Of a stretch of 64,000 nt of DNA, positions 47,101 through 57,495 are shown piece after piece (position 1 is the stretch's first letter; each line of letters begins with the position of its first letter). Position numbers and translations under genes: made by a program. Below the pieces are notes generated by a model. The model was given only the letters and a program-made list of their open reading frames with translations, had not been told where the DNA came from and searched no databases. Source of the DNA: Branchiostoma floridae (lineage: Eukaryota > Chordata > Leptocardii > Amphioxiformes > Branchiostomatidae); assembly GCF_000003815.2 (NCBI RefSeq), contig NC_049980.1, forward strand, positions 14,968,293 to 15,032,292, written 5' to 3'.

Positions 47101-47897
47101 CGCCCTCCCCCTCCTCCCCCTGCCCTAGCCCACCGCCGGAGTGCCTTACTCAAGAGGACCCAGAAGAGGACGGCGTGCTGACGTATCTTGGAGGCGGCGG
47201 ACCCACCATGAAGCTGTCGCCAGACGGAAGAAAGCTCCTCCCGGTGACACAGAAAGATGTCGGAAACCTAGTCGCTAGTACAGGCTTCGTGCCCAAACCG
47301 CCGCCTGGAAAGAAGTGTGTGGCAGGTGGTGTGGCGACGCCTCCGTCCGGACCACATGCACAGATAAAGAAGAGAGGACGGAGAATTCAACAGATTGATT
47401 CCGGATCAAACCGTCCAAAGGATGGAGACCTGAGCGCAAACAAAAATGGCCGCTTCAAGGCTAGGAAGCCCTCCCCATGCCCTAGCCCACCGCCAGAGTG
47501 CCTTAATCAAGAGGAGCCAGAAGAGGACTGTGAACTGACATATCTGGACAATGGCGGACCCTGCAGCCTGAAGCCGTCCACACTGGAGAGAAGGCGGCGG
47601 AACCCCGATGTTGGCCCGTGGGAGGTAGAGAAAGGTGACGGCGAGGACGGGTCGGTGAGCAGATGTAGGAGTCGCATCAGCACCAAACTAAGAAGTGACG
47701 CAAAAACGAAAATAAGTTCGAGAAAGAACGAAGGTGACGCACGTGTCAGACCCGACGCCAACGACGTGTTGAAAAGGGACGACAGCTGCGTCGGAAAGCG
47801 CGGAAAATCCAGGCGGCAGAGACACCGTCAGGACGGCGCAGGGGCAGACAAAGATGGAGGACACGCTGTTCTGAAGACAAGTGGACGAGGTGAATGA
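44185..47897 (+). CDS. Kinase C-lobe end plus 1,200-residue repetitive disordered tail
   Basis: The exon opens with the last kinase block, EAKILSRKLLDVKDDARPTL then KQLSASRWL (RPT and W of subdomain XI), and stays open for 3.7 kb to TGA at 47895. After about 100 ordinary residues come some 18 SGVASPQ heptads (44617-44999). Then five copies of a module follow, with FKARTPSPSSPCPSPPPECL, EDGVLTYLGGGGP, LSPDGRKLLP, FVPKPPPGKK and GGVATPP; the middle ones are 537-bp tandem repeats. The end is Arg/Lys-rich. The tail is Pro/Ser/basic and predicted disordered, full of SP/TP phosphorylation-type sites and KRGRRI-like basic patches that could be nuclear signals. The start at 44185 is set by the acceptor tttcag and phase 1. 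Function of the tail is unknown. Confidence 0.85.
44617..44999 (+). repeat. 21-bp coding minisatellite (SGVASPQ) with 42-bp higher order
   Basis: About 18 units of tcaggtgtggcatccccaca vary mainly at one position (gcatcc or gcatct), and the two forms alternate. This gives a 42-bp higher-order period. Substitutions G to S or D in the second residue are scattered. The length is a multiple of three throughout, so the reading frame is kept. Confidence 0.93.
46021..47094 (+). repeat. Two tandem 537-bp coding repeats, nearly identical
   Basis: The same sequence starts at 46021, 46558 and 47095, a 537-bp (179-codon) period. The two complete units differ by only a handful of substitutions, which implies recent duplication or gene conversion. 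Older, more diverged units lie on both sides (about 45480-46020 and after 47095). Confidence 0.92.
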
Positions 47898-47913
47898 ATT
47901 AGCTAGTGCACAA

Positions 47914-47945
47914 ATGAATGAACGAACGAACGAACGAATGAATTG
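47914..47945 (+). repeat. GAAT/GAAC tetranucleotide tract in the kinase 3' UTR
   Basis: The tract aatgaatgaacgaacgaacg continues to aatgaattg, 17 bases after the stop codon. Confidence 0.85.
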
Positions 47946-47949
47946 ATGT

Positions 47950-47955
47950 ATTAAA
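47950..47955 (+). promoter_or_regulatory. Possible polyadenylation signal ATTAAA
   Basis: ATTAAA lies about 52 bases after the kinase stop codon. It is the common variant of AATAAA, but a transcript end was not seen. Confidence 0.35.
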
Positions 47956-48149
47956 CTATCAGGCCGAGAAAATGCTGCAACTGCTTAAAATGACTGATTA
48001 CAACTGATTGTTGATTCTTTTTATTGCGTTACAATTCAGGAAGTATGTAAGCAAATATATCAATGCATTTATACATTCATATATGAACTTTGAACAATTC
48101 CGTGTCACGTGTTTCAAATAATTGTCTACTAGTTAGAATCACCATAAAG

Positions 48150-48249
48150 NNNNNNNNNNNNNNNNNNNNNNNNNNNNNNNNNNNNNNNNNNNNNNNNNNN
48201 NNNNNNNNNNNNNNNNNNNNNNNNNNNNNNNNNNNNNNNNNNNNNNNNN
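48150..48249. other. Assembly gap (100 N)
   Basis: A run of 100 N that ends at the first base of a near-palindrome (48250-48410). Confidence 0.99.
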
Positions 48250-48410
48250 ATGTCTTTTGATCATATCATTTCATTCCCAAAGCTTGAAGTGCCCAGCTGG
48301 GCCCTGGTTTGGAAATGTGACGTAGCCTAGGGCTTAGGTCACATTTCCAAACCGGAGCCCAGCCGGGCAGCTTTAAATTTTGGGAGGGAAAAGAATGATA
48401 CGAAAGACAT
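48250..48410. repeat. Near-palindromic MITE-like element beside a gap
   Basis: The first half (atgtcttttgatcatatcat, ttcattcccaaagctt, gtgcccagctgggccctggt, ttggaaatgtgac) is the imperfect reverse complement of the second half, which ends aagaatgatacgaaagacat. A loop of about 15 bases (gtagcctagggctta) separates them. It is non-coding. Confidence 0.85.
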
Positions 48411-48582
48411 CAAAATACACAAAATGTCAACACTTACATTCATGGGCAGAATAAGTGTATATTTTGTCAATACATTTTAATATTTCGCTCCTTTAAAAAA
48501 ATCCCGGCCGGGCCCGAGTGGAAATGAATGAATGAATGAATGACCCAAGCCTTACCAGGATAAGTCCAGGTATTTGCAAGAC

Positions 48583-48870
48583 CGGTGCAAGGCCTAGTGG
48601 GTAGAGTGTTTGCCCTGCATTCGGTAGGTCGTGAGTTTGATCCCCGGCCGAGTCATACCAAAGACTTTAAAAATGGTATTATATGCTTCTTTCTCTGCTC
48701 AGCACTCAGCATTCGGGAAAGAGTATGGAAATTTAACACACACCACTACCAGTGGACTAGCCCCCTGCTGTAGTAATTGCGCTGTGTGGCCCAAGGGCTA
48801 CTGAAACGGAGATGGGCGTCGCCCTATGCGCCATCAGGCGCGGGAAGGACTTTAACTTTTTTTTTAAACT
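48583..48870 (+). mobile_element. tRNA-derived SINE
   Basis: The head ggcctagtgggtagagtgtt contains an A-box-like element, and gtgagtttgatccccggcc a B-box-like element, as in RNA polymerase III promoters of tRNA-derived SINEs. A non-tRNA body follows (gctcagcactcagcattcgg and gccctatgcgccatcaggcg), then a T-rich end. Body or head copies recur at 56075-56180 and, reversed, at 62470-62690. The element lies in the intron of the minus-strand tail gene, a few bases from the splice donor at 48874. Amphioxus is known to carry such SINEs; the exact family is not assigned. Confidence 0.75.
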
Positions 48871-48873
48871 TAC

Positions 48874-49121
48874 CAGGATAGCCCCCGTCGAAGTCGGTAC
48901 TGGTTGAGGTCCTGTTGCTGGAGGTTGCGGTACTGTCTGTCCGCTTGGAGCTGCACGAATCCGAGTCATCCCTGCACATGTAGGCGACAGCGTACGGCGT
49001 GATGACGTCATCGTCTTCTCTGTACCTCACGGCGTACGGCTGGATGGAGGGATCGGCATCGGGCACGGGTGGACGGGGGACGCCACAGGCTTCCTGATTC
49101 CCATGGGAACCTGGATTTGTG
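48874..49121 (-). CDS. PYAV-motif tail exon (amphioxus NHL-receptor-like family)
   Basis: On the minus strand the acceptor ctatgccccaag and strong donor gtaagt delimit a frame reading TNPGSHGNQEACGVPRPPVP, DADPSIQPYAVRYREDDD, VITPYAVAYMCRDDSDSC and a Ser/Thr-rich end. The duplicated PYAV-Y motif occurs, as I recall, in the N-terminal cytoplasmic tails of an amphioxus family that ends in an NHL propeller. It joins in phase with the exon at 49557-50734 (ag/c). No transmembrane segment is encoded here, so further exons would be needed at lower coordinates, where I see only the SINE, a gap and the opposite-strand kinase. Confidence 0.7.
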
Positions 49122-49556
49122 CTTGGGGCATAGAAAAGCATTCATTTAGCTAATGAGGTATCATTTTAAAAGCAAATATACAGGCTATCTACTGATGAAG
49201 GACATTGATGCCAATCATTACAAAGAAAAAAACAGCGGACAAAAAATCAAGGGAAATTTACGCACTTTTTCTCCTCGACTCATTCATGACATTGACACTC
49301 ATATATATAACCCTGATACCAACGTGTGCATGTATTATCAAATGGCAAACAGCACTAAATATGCCTTCCAATGATTATCATAAAACAATGAAATTGACAA
49401 GTACTTCCGAAGATAAGGTTGACTGAAATCAAGTTTCCGAACTGTGTATAAAGGGCTCTGTTTCACCTACAGTTATTCAGGATCCATTAGCATCTGCTGC
49501 TACTCGCTACGCAATAGTTACATCAATAGTTAAAATGTTAAAGGAATAAAGAATAC

Positions 49557-50734
49557 CTATCATCCTCCTGCTCCCCAGCATCCTCCTGGTACCCAGGTGA
49601 GTCCGACGCAAAGCCTGGGTTGTCCTGACCCACGAAGCTGGGGTTGTCCTGACCCACGAAGCCTCGGTTGTCCTGACCCACAAAGCTGGGGTTGTCCTGA
49701 CCCACGAAGCTGGGGTTGTCCTGACCCACAAAGCTGGGGTTGTCCTGACCCACAAAGCTGGGGTTGTCCTGACCCACGAAGCTGGGGTTGTCCTGACCCA
49801 CGAAGCCTGGGTTGTCCTGACCCACAGCTTCCGGTTCCTGGGTGACATCTGGCTCATGCCTCGGCTCCGTGTGGGGGTACATGGGGTTCGGGTTGCGAGC
49901 GTTTTGCAGACCCGGGTTTCGTGTGTCCTGGTTGTAGGTGGGGTTTGGGTCGCGGGCGTGTCCAGAGTTTGGGTCGCGGGCGTGTCCAGAGTTTGGGTCG
50001 CGGGCGTGTCCAGAGTTTGGGTCGCGGGCGTGTCCAGAGTTTGGGTCGCGGGCGTGTCCAGAGTTTGGGTCGCGGGCGTGTCCAGAGTTCGGGTCCCGGG
50101 CGTGTCCAGAGTTTGGGTCCCGGGTGTGTCCAGAGTTCGGGTCCCGGGCGTGTCCAGAGTTCGGGTCCCGGGCGTGTTCAGAGTTTGGGTCGCGGGCGTG
50201 TCCAGGGCTTGTGGGATTCGGAGGAAGGGTTTCCGATGGTGTGCCCAGACCTGGTGTGATGGTGACATCATCCACAGAGGCTGGAGTGTTGGCAGTGTTA
50301 GGGGAGGTCCCGCAGGCTGTTGCTAAGCAGGTGGAGATATCACTGCGTCCTCTTGCCAGTCCCTTTGTTTTCCGAAGAGGGCTTTTTCTTCGCATCCCTT
50401 TTTCCCGATTCTTGATGAGCGTCATGTCATCATTTCCGATGAAAGCAGCGGCCTCGACATGGACATTACCAGGTGTTTCTCCACGGTCAGCATCACTTTT
50501 CTCAGACATGCCATCATCATCATCATCATCATCAACATCCTTCTCCTCCTCCTCCGTATCTTCCAGCTCATCATCCCCCCTGTACCCATCACTGTCCCTT
50601 TCCCGGGCAGTTTTCCTGCCGAGGCTCCGGGGCTGCGAAACTGCTGGACTCACGCTGTCTCGTGAGAACTCTTTCACTGTCACCCCTGGCACCACGGAGG
50701 AGGCAATGTCTTCTGCCATACTAGGAGTGGACAT
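49557..50734 (-). CDS. N-terminal acidic and repeat-rich cytoplasmic tail
   Basis: A minus-strand exon of about 390 codons starting at MSTPSMAEDIAS (in-frame stop just upstream, after an acceptor ttttcttttag, supports this start). Order: Ser-rich start; acidic stretch DVDDDDDDDG (about residues 66-75); basic patch GMRRKSPLRKTKG; about ten HARDPNSG octapeptides (about 50000-50200); NPMYPHTEPRHEP; then about ten VGQDNPSF octapeptides (about 49600-49830). It ends in phase 2 at a weak donor gtattc and joins the 48874-49121 exon. NPxY/NPxF-type sequences are known docking or endocytic signals in other proteins; whether these repeats act so is inference. The protein is otherwise unrecognised. Confidence 0.75.
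49598..49835 (-). repeat. 24-bp coding minisatellite (VGQDNPSF)
   Basis: About ten units of ttgtcctgacccacgaagct on the plus strand, 24 bp each, differing mainly by SF, GF or RGF endings. In frame with the gene. Confidence 0.92.
49950..50205 (-). repeat. 24-bp coding minisatellite (HARDPNSG)
   Basis: About ten units of gggcgtgtccagagtttggg, 24 bp each, unrelated in sequence to the neighbouring VGQDNPSF array but with the same period. Confidence 0.92.
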
Positions 50735-50759
50735 TCTCTCTAACCTTCTCTCTGCTGCC

Positions 50760-51985
50760 TACCACTAAAAGAAAATTGGTGGGCATACAGCTACTTTAGC
50801 GCGCTAAGGGTTAAAAGTATTTTTTCCAGCTGCCACACAAAAGGAGAAAGAACTCACCCAACGTGTCTGCAAGCTCAAAAGCACATTTCCATTAAGAACA
50901 TGGCCGGTGTTCTCTCAATCACTGTGCGACAATCTTTGAGACCAGTCAATTTTTGCAGGTCACCTGGTTAATGCCCTGAGCAATGTAACAGACTTAAGAT
51001 TTTCTGTAAAAAAATACCATTGACGTCTCCTATGATTTTGAAATTCAATGCCTCTCTAGTGATACAAAAAAAATTCACCGGATGGTCATTGACAGCATGC
51101 TGCCGGACATAAGATATACAGGTGTGCAGAAGGAGGTTCAGATGTCAAGATGTGTCCACAGCAGATTCTACCGGTAACCAGACACGTTCTCACTGTTCCA
51201 AAGTCCTGCCCAATCTTTCTCTTGGGTTGGAGATATCATATCCCACACAGGAGGCACACGTGTGTTTGCCGGGGCGAAATCATCAGTTGAACATTTTTTT
51301 TCTTTTTCAATTTGGTAGTTAGGATCAGACCATTGTAGTTGGAGGGGTGACTTTGGTAACAAGTTTCCAAATAGGTTACTTTCCAACTGTATCTGGAAGT
51401 TTGTGTAATAAGATACACTCGTGGTCTGTTCGCTTTTATTTGGTTTTAAATTGCTCTGGCATCTTTGTACACATAACTTCATGTAGAATTACTTCAACAT
51501 TATGCTGTCCCCACCCTCCCCCACACAAAATGGCCAAGTCCACCATATATAATCATGTGCTAGCAGAAGTTCATACTCGAGTAATTTGAAGTTAAGACAA
51601 TGAATACATTAACTGTCTGTAAAAGTCACGTATGCGAGAACGTCAATTACTGATGCACTTCCTTGTAATTACACTATGAAAAGACAATTTCCTGTTGGAG
51701 GAATAATGAATGAATGAATAAAGTTAAGACCTTTATTTTGCACATTTTAGAACAATTTTTGGTACTGAAGGTCTAGAGTAGCTCTCCAAAAGTTTAATTA
51801 TAGAAGACTTGAGGTATGTTGGCGGCGTTGCTGCGTCCTATATTGAATTTGTGTCACCCTCGACTTTATAATGGAAACATGCATAACATACAAGTATGAC
51901 TAAGAAGACAACACACAAAGCGTGAAAAATTTTTTTTTCATGGATGAAATTCATTGTGCGCTAATGCAGACCTCAAATTGATAAA
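50760..51985. other. No gene recognised
   Basis: Upstream flank of the minus-strand tail gene. Short open frames (for example 51168-51482 minus) lack splice or domain support. A gaataatgaatgaatgaata tract lies near 51701. Confidence 0.4.
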
Positions 51986-51989
51986 ACTT

Positions 51990-52560
51990 GATGCCATATT
52001 AGGCATAGGGACCAATCTTGTAAACAAAAACAAACAAACAGGACCCGAAATTGACGATATTTGTACCACTGAGAGGGACCAGAGCTACCATGCATTTTTT
52101 TAATCTGCAATAACCAAAGTTTATTGTAATCCATGATAACAAGCTTTTATGTACAGCTTTCCTGTTATGATCACGTGACCAAGTGACGTCATCCAAACAG
52201 ATCTCTCTGATTGACACTATGCTGAAAGGGACGCGATAGAAATATCAAAAATCAATATTTTTCAGTAAAAATTCATAGGTTGGTAGAGCCAGTCACTACA
52301 ACCACCGAAATATTCTTCCTTTTTCAATATTCAGCTTTGATAGAAAATTACGAGTCCTAGAATCGGATTTTTTTGGAGATTTTCACATAAAAAATATATA
52401 CTTTACATTCCAATATCGTGCATTTATTCACATTACCTATGGGGCCTTGCCTGATGATTTAGACTTACTGTGGGTATCATGCGCTGCACATTAAACTTGA
52501 AATGATCGAAATCCGTCAATGCAATCCGGAGATATGAATGTGTGAAGGATGACACATCTG
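51990..52560 (-). repeat. Dispersed repeat, copy A (inverted relative to 61860)
   Basis: Its reverse complement matches 61860-62380 over several hundred bases: shared blocks include gacgtca.ttggtcacgtga, agctgtacataaaagcttg, aataaactttggttattgca and agctctggtccctctc. Further blocks are ccccataggta and gactcgtaa.tt. The copies are clearly diverged. Next to it, gttgctaaggcc is repeated several times (52575-52615 and 52780-52812). Confidence 0.8.
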
Positions 52561-54425
52561 CCAGCTTGTAGTGACAATATCGTTGCTAAGGCCGTTGCTA
52601 AGGCTGTAGCTAAGGAGGTTTTAGATCGTACTCCACAACAAAACTGATACACAGAACTAATTTTTCTGTAGTGTTTTGGTCTGATTACCTTTGTAGAAGT
52701 ATAAAGAATAGTGCTGAAATGTTTAACGTTTAAGAGATGCGGAAATATGTTTTTTTACGTCATTTGTTTCAGAATCATTAGCAAAACTGTTGCTAAGGCC
52801 GTTGCTAAGGGGGTACTCAGTCATGTTTCAAGCATAGAACAGCAGAGAGTCAAGTTCTCTGACACATAATTTTGCTCCTGTCTTCTTGTAAATCACGTGT
52901 AAATGCGAAAAATATCATAATTGATTGGAAACTAGAAAGGCCGACATTTGCTTGGGTGCAAATACAGCATATTTCAGCCATACCCATTCCCACGCAACAT
53001 TGGACTGTTCCAAGTCACCCCTGCGCAAAAATGCAATATTTTAACTGTAAGTTATCCCCAAAAGAGAACTAATATTGTGAGTTGATTCCAGGTCAAAACA
53101 GAGCTTGCCCAATATGCCCCGGGCCCATATGGAAGAATATAATCTTCCACAGGAGCGCCTATGCATAACTGATTGGTTTTTAGAATTGCGGCAGCTCCTA
53201 TTTTTCCGAGAGTGAAAAAAAACGCATCTTCCATTAAGATTTTCATCATGAAATTACATGACGCCATTCAACAATTTCCACTTCGATAACTAGGTCTAAA
53301 TACCGTAATAATCTCCTTGTTATATGGGTACATTTATCATTGCAGTGAACTTTTTTTTAAGCAAGTAGCTATAGGGCATACATTTTGATAATTGTCAAGC
53401 AGGTGCAGGTACTGTGTAGTAGGAGTGTTGTTGTTTTTTTCAAGCTAAAAACTTCAATCTTCTTCTTGTTTTGTATGAGCCATTATAAACGGAGACGTCT
53501 CGAATTTTTACAAGAATTTTACCACTCTGTCGCTTCATTTCTTTTCTGAAAAATCCCATGACCAACAAGTTAATTTGATTTGGCTTTATCTGTATAACGT
53601 TATTTCATTTTCCTTCGAATTCTTTGTTAAGTATATGCCCCTGCATACCACTGTTAAATTGTTTTACTTTGTATGCAATCCGCTGAGCCATCGGACGTAA
53701 TCTTGTCTGAGTGTTATAATTTCCTGCTCGTAGCGTGCGAGACCTGGAGGATAGGTGTTTCTACCTTGTTCGTGGGTTTCTTTTCGGAGGTCAGTGGTGA
53801 TACTCTGGTACTGAGAGTGTTTTATTGGGCTCAAACTCTGGCAGTTTAAAGTTACTTACAATTTTAATGTACAAAGTTTACGTCAAAAAAGAACAACAAC
53901 AATACTAGAAGTACCTACATTTGTTCGGGAAAAATACATCCATTCTCGCCACTGTCAAACTTACGTATCAAAACTAAACGCAAACTGTCCAATTTTCCCT
54001 GTCCAAATCTGCCGAAAATGATTGATAGTGCCATGCGGAATGTTGGTAAAGTCATCGCCACTAACGTTCAATGCACGCGTACCGTCCGCTACCGCTCAAA
54101 TGACCCTGTCTGAACTCCAAATCCTCGCAAACTACAATTTCAAACCGGGCACAGGGCACCATATGGCAACTGTAAGGCTGTAATGTGCATCTGTTTGTGT
54201 ATATACGGGATTGCAAGGCCCCGCTTATGAATATTAACTAGCATTCGCCTTTCTCGTCGCTGATTGGCTGGCGTCCATAAAGTAATTAACTCTCGCTCTC
54301 CCCAGACCGCTGGCACCTGGCACGTGTGGGCTCTGGGGTCACTGGAGTTCACGGGAGAAGACCGAAAGAAAACCAATTTCCCCTCAGAAAAGTGCAGAAA
54401 TTAATAATTTGAAATTGGTTTATAC
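52561..54425. other. No gene recognised
   Basis: Open frames up to 78 codons without support. No tandem or inverted structure apart from the gttgctaagg repeats. Confidence 0.4.
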
Positions 54426-54665
54426 CAAAAATTTTACTTGGATCATTTTACCAACTATCTAATGCCTATCTACACCAAATCTAAGGTCATTCCATTGTAA
54501 TTCAAGGGAACAGGGGGCCACAATATACAGTTTTGGTCAAAACATGACCTTTAAACTTCAATAAAATCATTTTAGAGGCAGATATGAATAAAATCAGAAA
54601 AACACACCTTGGTATTGACCCACTCTACCTTTGTGCTAAATTTCAGGTCATTCGGTCACGGAACG
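54426..54665. repeat. Modular dispersed repeat, second family
   Basis: Phrases such as acaccaaatctaaggtcatt, attcaagggaacaggggg and gctaaatttcaggtcattcg recur in modified form at 61140-61560 (acactaaattccaggtcatt, attacaagggcacaggag). Spacing inside each copy is about 150-200 bp. Confidence 0.55.
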
Positions 54666-55477
54666 ACGGAGATGAATCGCTTTGAAGATTTGACAGGAGA
54701 AAGAAAGAAAGAAAGAAACATTACGAATACAATATATTTCACCATACCATATATGGTATGGCTGAAATATAATGATAAGTTGGGCTCTACATGGGGGATA
54801 TGAGGATACCTGAAAAGGAATTACCTTGATTTTGAACATTTTCATTTTCACTTTTCCTCATTTAGTAGATACCGTACTACATCATTGCGTATATCTATAG
54901 CTAGTATGTCGTACACAATGAAAAGGCTCTACATGGGGGTTACCAGGGCTCCACATGTGACACCGTTTAATACACAGGACAGTGACATGGATGCAGGACT
55001 ACGTCATGCATATTGAAAATTTACAAGACCATAACAAACTTTTCAGGTCAAGAACAAGGCTATTCTGGGATGAATGCAAGTTTTTGTACTTTTCTTGTCT
55101 GGCACATAAAATTTGCTCATGTCATTCGGATAGAAACGTGAGTCTTGTTGACTTTTGGGTACCTTCGATAATGTAATTGCACGAGAAAACCAGGCAAACT
55201 AATAGTATGCTAAGGTCGGAAGGTTGGGGTCGGCCAAATTGACTCATTCTTTGTATGTGTGATAGGTATGTGAAACTATGAACAGCCATATGATTAAAAC
55301 TCTCGAGTTTTTTTTGTTGTTATTGAGGTCTGGGTTCCCCTAAGAGTCCTCGAAAATGAAACAATCTATGACCGAAAATTACTGAAATTGCGATGGCTAC
55401 CCTCATGGATCTGATGAAGATATGATCATATTTTTTGGTATTTTCCCTACTTTTACAGACCAAAAGTAGCCTCTACT
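54666..55477. other. No gene recognised
   Basis: It contains a short (AAAG)n run at 54698-54718 and a small palindrome (ccataccatatatggtatgg) near 54744-54763. Confidence 0.45.
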
Positions 55478-55632
55478 AGGCTTCGTGGATCGGTGGTCTA
55501 ATTTGGACAAATACCGTCAATAGTACGCTAGGGGAGTCGGCCGGCCAAGTAGAAACATTATCCTCACCACCTAGCGTACTATTGACTCTATTTGTCCAAC
55601 TTCTGCAATTAGACCACCGATCCACGAAGCCT
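55478..55632. repeat. Foldback inverted repeat
   Basis: The left arm aggcttcgtggatcggtggt, ctaattt, ggacaaataccgtcaatagt, acgctagg is matched by the right arm cctagcgtactattgactct, atttgtcc, aattagaccaccgatccacg, aagcct. A loop of about 45 bases separates them. Non-coding. Confidence 0.88.
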
Positions 55633-57495
55633 GGTGAGAGACTAGTCACTAGACCAAAAGGTGAGGATGAAGCATTGAATTTTAAATAAGAGGATGTACT
55701 AGGGGTACTTGAACCACTAAAAGCAGACTTTCAATCTCTTGAAATTTTGGTCATTTCTAAGGAGGTAATTGGAGGTAATGCACCTGGCGGATGGTGTTAA
55801 TGTTGCTGGAGAGAGTAATATTAATCGTTGTCTAATTGGGCCACAAATAACGCGAGCCATGTCAGGTTCTTAATATGTTGTTGTTTTGGAGGGGGGCATA
55901 ATAAACAGGTTAAAAGTGATGTTTCACTATGGAGGTTGCTTTTTGTGTAGCTGTGTGAAAACCACACATAACTGTAATAAAAATACTGTTACTAACAGTA
56001 AATTTGATGTATTGATTTGGGTGACCGTGTCATACCTTTTGAAAATGGGACACACCTTCTCTACACCTTAGCTATAGCACTTAGCATTCAGGAGAGAGTA
56101 TGTCAGTTTCATACATGTACATAGTTTACACAAACACCCACTACTAATAGCAGATGTGCCCCCACTGTAGCAATTTTCACACATGTAGCATCTCGACCCC
56201 TGACCTCCATGCATTTTTGACGTTGGTGCTTTGACCTTAAAACTTAAATGACTGGGAAATCAAGGAGTTTTTATCTGATGAAATCTCCTTGGTGAAATGG
56301 ACACGGATTTTGTTTATTCGGTTTTCTTGTGATATACTGTATGTTGTCCACTGGTGTCTTTACTCTTACTGAATGTAACACGTTTTGTTTTACATGTATG
56401 GTGGGCCCCCTTGGAAATCAACTCTCAAAAGTTGTAGGGGCTACCCACCTGTTTTGAGATGAATAGATTAAATTAGATTAAAAAGGGACTAGGAATGGAG
56501 ATGGCGCCAACGATGTGTGATTCGTGGAGAACTTAAACTTACAACAATAGCCATTGTATGTGAACGACGTGCTGAGATAGACAATAGTCTTTCTGAAGTA
56601 CAAAAGATCCGTGAATAGTGTCATCATGTTGGTACGCGTATGTCACTGGATGAAGACTTTTTCCACAACCCCTGCGTTATTTTCACTGACGGTTCAGTGA
56701 CCGTCTGTACCATCCTCAGGACAATTATGACTGATGCACAGTGTACTGCAGCTATAGCATAGGTGTTGCTACCTACAGATGCAATACGTCAGGGAGGGAC
56801 AAAGCAAGGGTTGGGAAAAATTATATATTATTATATAAGTACAAAAGGTCTTTGAGGAGGGCCTCCTCACAGAGGAACACATGCGTCGGCTATATTTTAC
56901 TTTTGAAAAGCTGTCTAAAGAAAATCGGAAGCAATAGTTTAAATATATAAAGCCGTGGTCACAAAGCGCGTAGTGCATCGTACGATGAGGTCATAACAGC
57001 GTACCTGCGTCAATCGCAGTGAATCGGGGAGCGTCCTATGACGAAAATACAGCTGAAATGGATTTTGAACATGTTCAAAGTTTCTCCATCGTCGTAAGCT
57101 TTTAATTGCCCCATTGAAGACTTCATTGTGATCATTTTTTAATGACGTTAAAGGTTCGTAAATTTTTGGCATGCTGTGATGGTTTCAATTTTCCCTGATA
57201 TTGTCGATATTGACGAAATGGAGAATTATATCAGTCGCAACTGCCACAGTAGCAACCGAAGAACAGCGCACCCGTAGAAGAGCCTGCCTATCACGCACAG
57301 GTGATGCAGACAAATGATTGATCGCTACATGCACGTGAGTTGATAATTAGATCAAATCTCAGCTCTCGTCGGTCTCGGGTCAGTTTACCATGCATATTCG
57401 TAATAACCATGGCGACAACTCGAACAGACTCTATGAGTCGGAAATATATATATGATATAATGCTTATGATATGATTTTTGTATGATGGCATTTTT
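55633..57495. other. No gene recognised; SINE and LINE remnants
   Basis: 56075-56180 resembles the body of the 48.6-kb SINE (cacttagcattcaggagaga, cccccactgtagcaattt). 56395-56480 (gtatggtgggccccc..gaatagattaaattagatta) looks like a LINE 3' tail. No coding exon was found. Confidence 0.45.

Noticed and set aside
48583-48660. A true tRNA gene
   Set aside because: A- and B-box-like blocks are present but the anticodon and acceptor stems do not pair and a non-tRNA body follows, so it is a SINE.
49597-50326. Plus-strand frames over the minisatellites (GCPDPRSW, VSRVWVAG, FGSRACPE types)
   Set aside because: Antisense or shifted readings of 24-bp repeats. The minus-strand frame has a start, splice sites and a matching second exon.
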